From Hyposmocoma kahamanoa (Eukaryota; Arthropoda; Insecta; Lepidoptera; Cosmopterigidae): a stretch of DNA of 64,000 nt. Below the pieces are notes generated by a model. The model was not told the DNA's origin. It saw only the letters and a program-made list of their open reading frames with translations, and searched no databases. The first letter of the stretch is position 1; each line of letters opens with the position of its first letter. Below, in pieces: positions 56,060-64,000 of this stretch. The DNA is taken from assembly GCF_003589595.1 (NCBI RefSeq), contig NW_020654810.1:24917305-24981304 (forward strand), written 5' to 3'. Both the position numbers and the translations under genes were made by a program.

Positions 56060-56465
56060 CTTAGCTACGATTAACGTGCCCGATACACTCGAGCCGGTAT
56101 GTCGCAAACTAATGGCAAACGCCCGTGTGGAATGACAATCATCCTTTGGAGCATGAGTATGACCGGACACTGGAGTGGGACGCCACGTATGCCGACACAC
56201 TTGCCCCATGTCCAGCACTCCAGGAAGAGGGCTAGCTCCACAGCTGAGCTGGCGGAAATAATGAAGAGTAATAATACCAGGACCTCAGCTCCGACTGTCT
56301 ATTTATACCTTTCGGAGTCAAAACCCTTCACCTGAACAAAGTTTTATCCAAACCATTAATAGGCTGTTCATTGCTCAACGCATTAGTATAGCCATACAAA
56401 GGGGGAACTCAGCCAGCATTTTGGGCAACTTGCCGGCGGGACCAAATTTTATTGTTACAATCTAA
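56060..56465 (+). pseudogene. TE-encoded protein C-terminus, fragment 3 of 3
   Basis: TINVPDTLEPVCRKLMANAR, then in another frame TNGKRPCGMTIILWSMS, and finally FIAQRISIAIQRGNSASILG. Several frameshifts and stops. It parallels 46560-46975 over its full span. Confidence 0.55.
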
Positions 56466-56539
56466 TCCTAGTTTGTAGCATTTGAGCTTTCATTGTACCT
56501 TACTTGTGTATTTCAAGTTATTGTCTAATAAAATTATTC

Positions 56540-56957
56540 AGTCTAAAAAATAACGGAACTAACAAGTCATATGCCTTGTAGTAAGCGACACGACTTCTCA
56601 TAAGGTTCAACGCAAACTGGCGGACGGCAAGGAGAGGACATTACATTTATCAATGTATATTTTATACTATTACCAATGTCATAAGGTATAAATTGCAATA
56701 CTCTTGAGACCGACCTCAGAGCATCGCAGCGCATTGATCTCTGCGTATTTAAGCATTGAAATTTATACCTTATTTAGGTTGTAATAATAATGTAACTGAG
56801 ACATATGTTGATAAACCCCACGTACCTGTAATATCACCAGTACAATTATCCTTTAAAAGCGGAACGCAGTAATTCTCACTTTACCGCTTGCTGGCAGGAT
56901 TAGGTACGGTGGTAATATTTCCCTGGATAAACTTTTTCACAAGGAGTGCCTTTACAA
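56540..56957 (-). repeat. SINE-like repeat B, interrupted
   Basis: Tail part 56540-56605 and head part 56790-56957 are separated by about 185 bp that include the hairpin at 56681-56773. Confidence 0.6.
56681..56773. mobile_element. 93-bp hairpin element inside a SINE
   Basis: ATAAGGTATAAATTGCAAT on the left and ATTGAAATTTATACCTTAT on the right, with a further inner GAGA/TCTC pairing. Likely a small MITE. Confidence 0.5.
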
Positions 56958-56966
56958 GATCCTGTG

Positions 56967-57005
56967 CACAGCAGTGGGACGTATAATGGGATAATGATGA
57001 TGATG
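56967..57005 (+). repeat. RTE-type LINE 3' tail
   Basis: GTGCACAGCAGTGGGACGTA followed by GGGATAATGATGATGATG. Confidence 0.45.
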
Positions 57006-57166
57006 CAAAATCTTAGTTCTTCTGGCCGCTAGGGGCGCTGCATAATTTGCCTTGCAAATATTTTACGCGTTGGCTAGCTACTTCGGCACTCTAAATTCCC
57101 AGTAGAAGCACACGGTTATACTTAAACGATATAAATGTTTTTATTAGAAAAGAGTTCCAGGAAAAT

Positions 57167-57228
57167 ATTTTTAGTGGCAATAGAGCTCCTTGTAAAAGAG
57201 TCCGTCCAGGAAAATACTGCCACAGTCG
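57167..57228 (+). repeat. SINE-like repeat B, head only
   Basis: AGAGCTCCTTGTAAAAGAG to GGAAAATACTGCCACAG. Confidence 0.6.
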
Positions 57229-57276
57229 TATATCAAGATGGCGCTGATTAACATCCTGGAAGTAGTTTATATTATG

Positions 57277-57761
57277 TGTCAAGTATATAACCAGAAATAG
57301 AGACGAAATGTCATTTAATTTGCTTGAAAACTATTCTGCCATATCATTACTGTGACAACTGCGCTCCGATTGGCCAGCTCGAATTCGAAACAATTGACGG
57401 GTGTCGTCAATTGTTTCGCTTCAAATCGACCAATTAACGTGAGCAGTTAAAATTGCAAAATTACATTATTTAATATTGAATTACTGATGAAATTTTATTT
57501 CGTTTGTTTTGTAATTTGATGTTTTGCTGTTTTTCCCACACCACCAAAGAAAACAGCACGTCATTGTTACAGATATTATCTTTATTACAATAAATACAGA
57601 ATATTTTTTGGAATATACGGAGACGTACACACAGGTCACTTGTTATCACTTCTATATTTCAGTGCAAACGAGAGTTGATGTTTATACGTGATGTATCACT
57701 GATGAGTCACCAGAAATGTATGGCCCTTTTTCCGTCTCTATTTCTGGTTATATACTCGATG
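57277..57761. mobile_element. MITE family 3, copy 2 (8-bp TSD ATATTATG)
   Basis: 485 bp; the left tip has mutated to TGTCAAGTATATAACCAG, the right tip is GGTTATATACTCGATG. ATATTATG is duplicated at 57269-57276 and 57762-57769. Colinear with copy 1, including GAATATACGGAGACGTACAC in the right third. Confidence 0.9.
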
Positions 57762-57936
57762 ATATTATGTAAATTGCCGTAGATATCAACTGATATAAGA
57801 AGTCGGTCTTTTTCTTGTAATATTATTGAAATATTGATCATGAGCTTCAATTATTTTCTAAACTTTGATAAATATTTGACAAATTTAAGACGGCACTAAT
57901 CTTAAACAAAATAAAAGAATAGCCGGGCACTATAAT

Positions 57937-58003
57937 CTGTGCAATAAGCGCCATCTAGTTGATTTCTTTGTTATTACTAGAAATTAGAGTAGTTTGACTA
58001 ATT
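57937..58003. repeat. short dispersed repeat (partner of 850-917)
   Basis: Reverse complement of 850-917; contains GCAATAAGCGCCATCTAGTT. Confidence 0.55.
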
Positions 58004-58034
58004 GCAGCTTGTCAATGTAAAACAAAAAACAGCA

Positions 58035-58186
58035 ATGTACAAGGGTAAAGGTGCTGGTGACAGTACCGGCACGTGGGACTTGCCAACTTAAGTCTCACAG
58101 TGACGGACGCAGTGGCGATGGCGGTGCAACTGAGATGGAAATCAGGCGCACGACTTGTTCGTCCCGTCACATAGTATCATAAAAAA
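58035..58186 (+). repeat. SINE-like repeat B, 5'-truncated with internal deletion
   Basis: GTAAAGGTGCTGGTGACAG to CACATAGTATCATAAAAAAA. Confidence 0.6.
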
Positions 58187-58494
58187 ACAAAGATTTTAAC
58201 AAGAGTTCAAAAGCCTTCACTTAGGAATTAAATTCGTTAAACTTCACCGGTTTTATAAATGTTTTAGTGTGTGATATACATAAGTTTGAATGTTGTTTGT
58301 ATTTCTTTTTTCATCAGTTTCTCAACTCAGTATTTTTATATTATTTGATTTAATTCGGGACTTGTCATGTACAAAACATATTTTAATTACGTCTCGGACG
58401 TATTGCAACGTCCATGGTGTCGAATGGACTGAATTGGCGTGACACTTCTAGCCATGCGAGTTTTTTAACTACCCCCACTTTTTTAAAGGGGAAA
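58187..58494. other. nothing recognised
   Basis: No supported gene or repeat. Confidence 0.4.
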
Positions 58495-58652
58495 GAATGC
58501 TGTTGCAACTACAGGCCCATGGGATTTGTTAACTTTATAAATAATGGGTGCAGTAGTAGTGTCCTTCACATCTTTGCGATTTCTGTTATGGGTTGGCGAG
58601 TCGCTTACCACCAGACGCACGACTAGATCTTCCCGTCATTTGACACCATAAA
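58495..58652 (+). repeat. SINE-like repeat B, diverged
   Basis: ATGCTGTTGCAACTACAGGC to TTGACACCATAAAAAAATG; the most degraded recognisable copy. Confidence 0.5.
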
Positions 58653-59257
58653 AAAATGTCCTAACAGCGAAACTAAAATTCACCTAACCTCAAAAACCAC
58701 AAAAAGTCACTACACTAGAAAGCGAAAAATTACATAATACAGAATTAATCCAGAAGACAACAATGCACTTTTTTATTAATTTTTGTCTTGTTTCATTTAA
58801 TACACGGTGTTATGATTACTCATTAATCAATCTATCTACATTTATGATTTATTTGTATAATTAGACTGTGACAATTCTTGTCCAAACCTATAATTTTAAT
58901 AAAATATTATTATTGGTATTTGCTACCTGCTCATCGTTTGAAGTTTTACTTCGCTACTAAAAAAAATTGATACTTAAATATTTACAATATCTAATTAGTT
59001 ATTTTTTAAGTTAATACGTATTTAGTAAATAGATACCATTAAGGTATTTTCTTGTTTTTCTTTCATCAGATTCTGACGTGGTGTTCTCGAGAGAATACCC
59101 TTTTAAACAAAACAAGAATTTTCAAAATCGATCCGCAATTGACGGAGAAATCGGTGAACATAAATAAAAAATACATACAGTCGAACATAGGACATCCTCC
59201 TTTTTTAAATCGGATAAAAAAGGCCCGTGTTACTAAACAACTTCCATTATATTGACT
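58653..59257. other. mostly unrecognised; repeat F remnant at 59095-59215
   Basis: 59160-59215 carries the complement of repeat F (ACATACAGTCGAACATAGGA, CCTCCTTTTTTAAATCGG). The rest is AT-rich. Confidence 0.4.
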
Positions 59258-59465
59258 GTAATAATAATAATAATTCTTTATTCAGGCATTACAAAAAATT
59301 TGAGAACCCATTAACAAAAATATTAATAAACCTTATAGATAACATAGAGTAAATTATAAATTCTAGGATGCATTTAAATAAAATAAAATAAAATGTGACC
59401 TTAAATAAAGTAATGCCATAAATGGGTAATTGTCATTTTCGATTCGCATCTCGGTGGACAGACAT

Positions 59466-59903
59466 TCAGTATTTGAAAATAGAGCTATCGAAAGACGTGT
59501 CGCATACCACTCTCAGGATTACATTGTCAGAAGCAAGCACTATTTTCCAAAATGAGGCCACTCTCGCTCGTAACATAGAGTAAAAGTCCGGAATGCGAGC
59601 TTCCGCAAACATGTTCGTCGCGCTGCAAAATCTAGGCAATTTCACCAGGATACGGAATGCGTCATTGTATTGAACCCTTAGATTGTTGTAAGATTTCCTG
59701 GTGAAGCTGGTCCACAGCTGACATGTGTACATGCATTGGCAATAAGCCCTAAACAAGGACACCTTGACTTGCTTATTGCATTTTGCCAATCTGCGCGCCA
59801 GCATGTTGCTTCTTACACATAAAGCACGCCGTTCTCGTTCAATATCTACATCATCGTGGAGGTCGTCTGTAAGAACATGGCCCAAATATTTAAGCTGTTG
59901 CAC
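59466..59903 (-). pseudogene. LINE ORF2, C-terminal domain
   Basis: KYLGHVLTDDLHDDVDIERE, RRLAKCNKQVKVSLFRAYCQ and NNLRVQYNDAFRILVKLPRF, then the C-terminal stop. LGHxLTDDL, LFRAYC and YNDAFRxLxKLPR are conserved in the post-RT region of this LINE group. It is separated from the RT part by a frameshifted stretch. Confidence 0.8.
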
Positions 59904-60006
59904 TCTCCTTATTAGTGAACCGTTCAGGAAAACATCCGGAACCTTCCCCGGATCCCTCCCAGCCCTCTGTTCTCAGGCCTCTAATCGAGGGACTGAGAAG
60001 CACCAT

Positions 60007-60460
60007 GCCGTCAGCGTAGCTAAGGGTATTCACACACCCCACTAACGTGACATCCGACATTGGCTTTCCTCAGCTCCCCAATGAACCCATTGATGTAAAG
60101 GCTGAAGAGGTCCGGAGAAGTTAACCCTGCCTGACGAACACCGCAGTCTAATCTATATCCGCCAGACGTCGTGTCGCCCCAACGCACATGATTCGTCTGG
60201 CTCCCGTACCAATATCTCAACAGACCCACAACTTCAATCGGTACTTGTGAGCTCAGCAGTTTTTTCCAGAGAATTTTATAATTTACAAGATCAAACGCCT
60301 TGCTTAAGTCCAAAAAGCACGCATAGATGGATGTATCTCGAGCAGTGTAGTACTTTACTGTATGCTTTAAGCTGAGAATCGCAGAGTCCGTTGAGAGACC
60401 GGGACGGAAACCAAACTGAGAATCATCTATCTCAATGTTGTTCACCAGCTCGGGGTGCAA
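60007..60460 (-). pseudogene. LINE ORF2, reverse transcriptase middle
   Basis: FGFRPGLSTDSAILSLK, motif A YACFLDLSKAFDLVNYK (catalytic D kept), RYWYGSQTNHVRW and motif B RLDCGVRQAGLTSPDLFSLY (RQGG has become RQAG). After a frameshift near 60030 motif C is SYADGMVLL at about 59995-60021: the second catalytic Asp of YADD is Gly. Inactive. Confidence 0.85.
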
Positions 60461-60946
60461 GTATTACCAAAATTTTTCCAACCACCGTGCCCAATGAAAT
60501 CGGTCTATAGTTGCTCGCAGTTCCAAGACTGCCCGTCCTGTTCTTGATGATAGGCACAACCACAATCTTCGTAAGTACATCAGGCAAGTAAGTGTACCTG
60601 ATACACAAGTTAAACAGATGGGCAAGTCCATCACCAATCAAAGGACCGCCATAGAGAATATGTTCTATGCTTAACCCATCATATCCGGGGTTCTTACCGC
60701 GCTTCATATCTAAGATAGCTTTCATTACGCATTCCGTAGTAAACTGAATCAATGAAGATCCGTGCATAGTGGCTCTGAATCGAATACATCCCCCGCAGGT
60801 TCAGGGGCAACCCTGAATCTGCGAGCGAACATTTCAGCTAGGGACCTGGCATCTTGTACGCCGTCCACAGAAACAGGCAGTTTTTCTTTTATATTTAACT
60901 TTTTGGTGGCCTTCCAAAAGTATATCCATCTTGATAGCTTCTTCAT
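60432..60946 (-). pseudogene. LINE ORF2, N-terminal part of RT
   Basis: Two frames in tandem: RSLAEMFARRFRVAPEPAGD (60749-60946), then GKNPGYDGLSIEHILYGGPL and NRTGSLGTASNYRPISLGTV (60432-60767). GKxPGxDGLSxEH and NYRPISL are RT motifs 0-2. A frameshift joins it to the next piece near 60450. Confidence 0.8.
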
Positions 60947-61255
60947 TTTTCAAGCACCATTTAAGTTTATTTTTAAAAGCACTGCGAAAAATGCAGCCTA
61001 GCCCGCTCATGGCTCATCCTTACGTTATAATTCCAGCCAACTACCTTATTACGTTTGTTTTGTCCACCGGAACGCGAAACGGCCGACTTGACAGCGCCTG
61101 TTTGTAATATATTAATTATTTCATTATATAAATCATCAATTTGTAAAACATGATTATTCGCACATTGAAGGTCCTTATTAAAATAACAATAAATATCACA
61201 GTTTTTATTACATTTTCTATCACACTCTTTAATCCCGACATACAGTGCCCGTGGT
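60947..61255 (-). pseudogene. LINE ORF2 linker remnant
   Basis: ECDRKCNKNCDIYCYFNKDL, LYNEIINILQTGAVKSAVSR, then KVVGWNYNVRMSHERARLHF. The VxGWN...HxxAR pattern sits between endonuclease and RT in such LINEs. Similarity stops near 61255. Confidence 0.55.
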
Positions 61256-62082
61256 TAACAAATATTTGTGCATCTTCTCAATAATGCGACGTAATGTCAC
61301 TCAGATCTCATGATGCATTCGAAAATCCTTCTCAATCCCTAATAAACCCGTATTAATGCACCATAATTATCGGCATATGGGATTATACCATCTGTAGTGA
61401 TCCAATGATTGATTAGCACTTGATTACGATTTTAAGTCTTAACTTAAGCGATGAGTGACGTTTGTCGATAAGCGGAAAATTCAATATCTCTCAAATGATG
61501 CGTAACCAACGGGTAATCGTTCAGCTGTACTCAAGTGAAATTTATTAATAAAGCCAGTTGACTTAAGTGAGATTTGATATTAAGGGAAATATCCCTTCCC
61601 ACACTGAAAATGGATTTATTGATACGAGCCTACCTAGGATATCAAGTTGAATGTTCAATTACTCAGTCAATGCGTTAGAACACACCAGTAATCTCTAATG
61701 AAATGTACACGAGTATAGTCTTATACAGGACACGAGAACGACGCACCCGGACTACACACTGTTATAAATTTATATATTATTTGTGATGTTACTACCTTTA
61801 GACCTTTCTGAGAGAAATATAGCATTTTGTATCGTATTGTTTAAGTTGTCATTAAAATTGATACAAATGTCTAGCAAATACAAAGAAAAATTCTTCAAGC
61901 CACGTTGAAGCAACAGACGCTGGTACCAGTGTAGTCGATCACGGAAATATTTCTTTGTGGTTGTTGACCTTTTTTAAAAAAAAATATTTTTAAAAATTGT
62001 CATTGATATCTCTTCGAAAGATATTTGACCACCTCCCTGGTCCAACGGTTTGCGCTGTAGGTGTTCTAAGTATCAATGAGTT
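61256..62082. other. nothing recognised
   Basis: 62022-62080 (CCTCCCTGGTCCAACGGTTT) resembles a tRNA-like SINE head without a B box. Confidence 0.4.
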
Positions 62083-62462
62083 GGAACGAACCTGAGAGCT
62101 TTAATCGTAAAGACCTGAGGGGCACTACCACTACGCCTGTCACCCGGAGACACGCCGCCTTATTTTCTCAAACTCGTATCTCAAAGCACAAAGTTACTGC
62201 AAAGCAAAAAATGGATTGTTTATACAAATTTTGCACGCTAACTTTACAATACATTTCCTTCATATTCACACATTGGACCTATTCATAAACACTCACCAAC
62301 ACTCTAAGATACGAATTTGAGAAAGTAAGGCATAGGTAAATTGACGAGACCCACGTCTGTAACTTAACCATCTTACATTACTGCTTGGCAGCAGAAATAA
62401 GTGTGGTGACACTACTCACCTGAGCATCACCTTCTCTTTCACAACGAGCGCTACTACTGCTT
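62083..62462 (-). repeat. SINE-like repeat B, split by a MITE
   Basis: Left part 62083-62156 (AGAGCTTTAATCGTAAAGAC to CACCCGGAGACA). Right part 62332-62462 resumes at the expected point with TTACATTACTGCTTGGCAGC. Confidence 0.65.
62157..62331. mobile_element. MITE nested in a SINE
   Basis: 175 bp with about 28-bp inverted ends: GCCTTATTTTCTCAAACTCG on the left, CGAATTTGAGAAAGTAAGGC on the right. No coding capacity. A short open frame (62076-62288) is shared SINE and MITE sequence. Confidence 0.75.
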
Positions 62463-62621
62463 AGTCTATTCTGGTCCTCATAGCACAGGGAATTCCACCA
62501 GGTAATTTCTGTGGTTGTGTAGCACACTATTGTTATTAACCGACTTCAAAAAAGGAGGGGGTTCTCAATTTGACTGTATTTTTTAGTGTTGTGTGTAAGT
62601 TACGCGGATACTCCGACATTT

Positions 62622-62749
62622 GATGCCTGCTAGTACAATTGTGTAATATGTCCAATATGTATGTTTATTGTGTTGTTCATGTGTGTTATTTTATTATCAT
62701 ACCTATGTTTGTAGTGCTTTGGATTTCTTGTCTGTTATGCTACAAATTA

Positions 62750-62784
<35 letters not shown>

Positions 62785-62785
62785 A
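62622..62785 (+). repeat. retroposon tail with (AAAT)n microsatellite
   Basis: About 130 bp ending in GCTACAAATTATAAATAAAT and some ten AAAT units. The tail and position suggest a 5'-truncated LINE 3' end; no coding part is left. Confidence 0.5.
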
Positions 62786-62805
62786 TTTGTGAACCGATTT
62801 CTATG

Positions 62806-63034
62806 GGTGATTTTCAGGTAAGGTTAATTTTCAGATAAGTTTTTTTTGTACTCAATTTTGGTGACAATTTCTTTTTATTTCAATATGTATGGAATATTAT
62901 CATGAAGTATTATTTAATATTCAAGTGTGGTAGCCTGACATATTCTTTAATAGTTCAAGTTGATATGTTCAAGTAATTAAATAATGAAAATTGTCACCAA
63001 AATTGAGTACAAAAAACTTACTTGAAAATTACTG
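62806..63034. mobile_element. palindromic MITE, copy 2 of 2 (TSD CTATG)
   Basis: Arms TTTTTTGTACTCAATTTTGG and AAAATTGAGTACAAAAAACT, same family as 4101-4293. CTATG flanks both ends (62801-62805, 63035-63039), and removing it restores repeat F. The left arm has a small internal duplication of TTTTCAG-TAAG. Confidence 0.8.
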
Positions 63035-63180
63035 CTATGATTCTTTTTTTGATAGAAAAGGAGATGATACCATTCAAATTTGAAGGAAATATTCCACTTC
63101 TAAAGATGGCAAATTAGGGGATCAATCCGGTTTATAGGAATTCACCCACTTTCCGTTAACCTACTTCAATAAAAGTTCGC

Positions 63181-63654
63181 AATTTTGAGTTACACAGAAT
63201 ACATTATATTTGAACCTTATAGACAAAGGATAGAAGTTTATTTAGTAAATACCAACAGTCTATCTGTATGTAGATTGATTAGACTGGAACGTCGTCGTTA
63301 TATCTGCATATCCCACGTCATAGTGCTAATAGTAGTGGAACGGGCACTAAGCTCCTGCACAAGGGAGTGATGGGCCATTTATAATGTGACGCCACAATGA
63401 AGGGATTCCCAGGCTGGTATTAGATTGTCTATGGAGTGTTGACGCTTGACTTAAGATAGAAGTTTATCGTTATAGCCTGTGCTTGATCTATGGTTTAAAG
63501 TGTGCGTAGGGGTGCTTTTAAAAAGTACATAGTCATGAATATGATGTAATTCACTTTAATTAATGAAAAAAAAAACCATTAACACATAACAAAACACCTG
63601 ACACTTGATACTTGAGAGAGAGTTCATCTCGACACGTTAACTTGACCTATGAAG
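63181..63654. other. nothing recognised
   Basis: No supported gene or repeat. Confidence 0.4.
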
Positions 63655-63861
63655 CGGTCATTCTGGAACTAGTGTTCTTTACCTAATTTCCGTGGCAAAT
63701 TTTATTATTTAAGTATTGTATTTTTTATCGTGCAATTATTTAATATTATAGTATTGTATTGTGAAATATTATTTAATAATTGCACGATAATATACTTGAA
63801 TATTTAAATAATAAAACTTTCCACGGAAATTAGATAGTGAACGCTAGTGGCAGAATGACCG
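63655..63861. mobile_element. palindromic MITE
   Basis: 207 bp, long imperfect inverted repeat from CGGTCATTCTGGAACTAGTG to GCTAGTGGCAGAATGACCG, with inner CTAATTTCCGTGG / CCACGGAAATTAG. Single copy in the window; no clear target duplication. Confidence 0.7.
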
Positions 63862-64000
63862 TTTTTTGCTACAAATTATTAATCACAGATTATAAATACA
63901 TGATTATTACTTTTCAATTTTTTTTTTTTTCAAATGTCCCAATGTGTTCTTCAGCAGTGGCTTCCTTTTCTCATCCCATTGCTTTCGGCTTTGGGTAGCA

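Larger units (their letters stand above)
59258..61255 (-). mobile_element. CR1/Jockey-like LINE, 5'-truncated and decayed
   Basis: About 2 kb on the minus strand, from a degraded linker region near 61255 through RT and C-terminal domains to a 3' end with an (ATT)n-type tail at 59250-59262. The endonuclease domain is missing. The reading frame shifts at least three times. Confidence 0.85.
62533..63180 (+). repeat. dispersed repeat F with two nested insertions
   Basis: Head AACCGACTTCAAAAAAGGAG at 62539, interrupted at 62622 by a LINE-tail-like insert that ends in (AAAT)n, continued with TTTGTGAACCGATTTCTATG, interrupted again by the MITE at 62806-63034, then CTATGATTCTTTTTTTGATA onward. Confidence 0.65.

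Noticed and set aside
55907..56218. 103-codon minus-strand frame
   Set aside because: Overlaps antisense the TE protein relic at 56060-56465; no domain of its own.
1..64000. CRISPR array, bacterial operon or prophage
   Set aside because: No regularly spaced direct repeats with unique spacers and no ribosome-binding sites or gene clusters; all repeats are eukaryotic transposable elements.

Overview
The window reads as intergenic DNA of an insect, most likely a moth or butterfly. This is an inference: the DNA is AT-rich and eukaryotic in organisation, it is packed with tRNA-headed SINEs, Penelope-like elements, 5'-truncated LINE tails and short inverted-repeat DNA elements (MITEs), and there are no operons or bacterial signals. 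No sequence search was possible, so repeat family names are structural descriptions.

Only one convincing host gene is visible: an intact, apparently single-exon coding region at 16123-16950 (+) of the carbonyl-reductase-1 (CBR1) type of short-chain dehydrogenase/reductase. It keeps the fold landmarks but has lost the catalytic Ser and Tyr and most of the cofactor-binding glycines, so it looks like a pseudoenzyme. Its 3' flank was taken over by a LINE tail that begins two bases after the stop codon.

Layout. 1-15 kb: scattered SINEs, two pairs of small MITEs, a relic that may be Penelope-like with a hammerhead-ribozyme-like core (7389-7431), and an RTE-type LINE end. 16-19 kb: the reductase gene, two LINE tails, and two head-to-tail palindromic MITEs. 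20-34 kb: SINE-in-SINE nesting, a Penelope fold-back, two MITE families with exact 8-bp target duplications, several LINE ends, and two weak unrecognised open frames. 34-46 kb: SINE copies, LINE ends and a pair of hairpins at 45.3-45.5 kb. 47-52 kb: a Penelope element with an open RT plus GIY-YIG endonuclease frame (47366-48940, -) and a second copy in fold-back form with target duplications. 54-64 kb: a LINE inserted in a MITE, a decayed LINE with RT domain, and several nested MITE and SINE insertions.

The genes do not form a pathway. The window mostly records successive insertions, many of which can be ordered by nesting.
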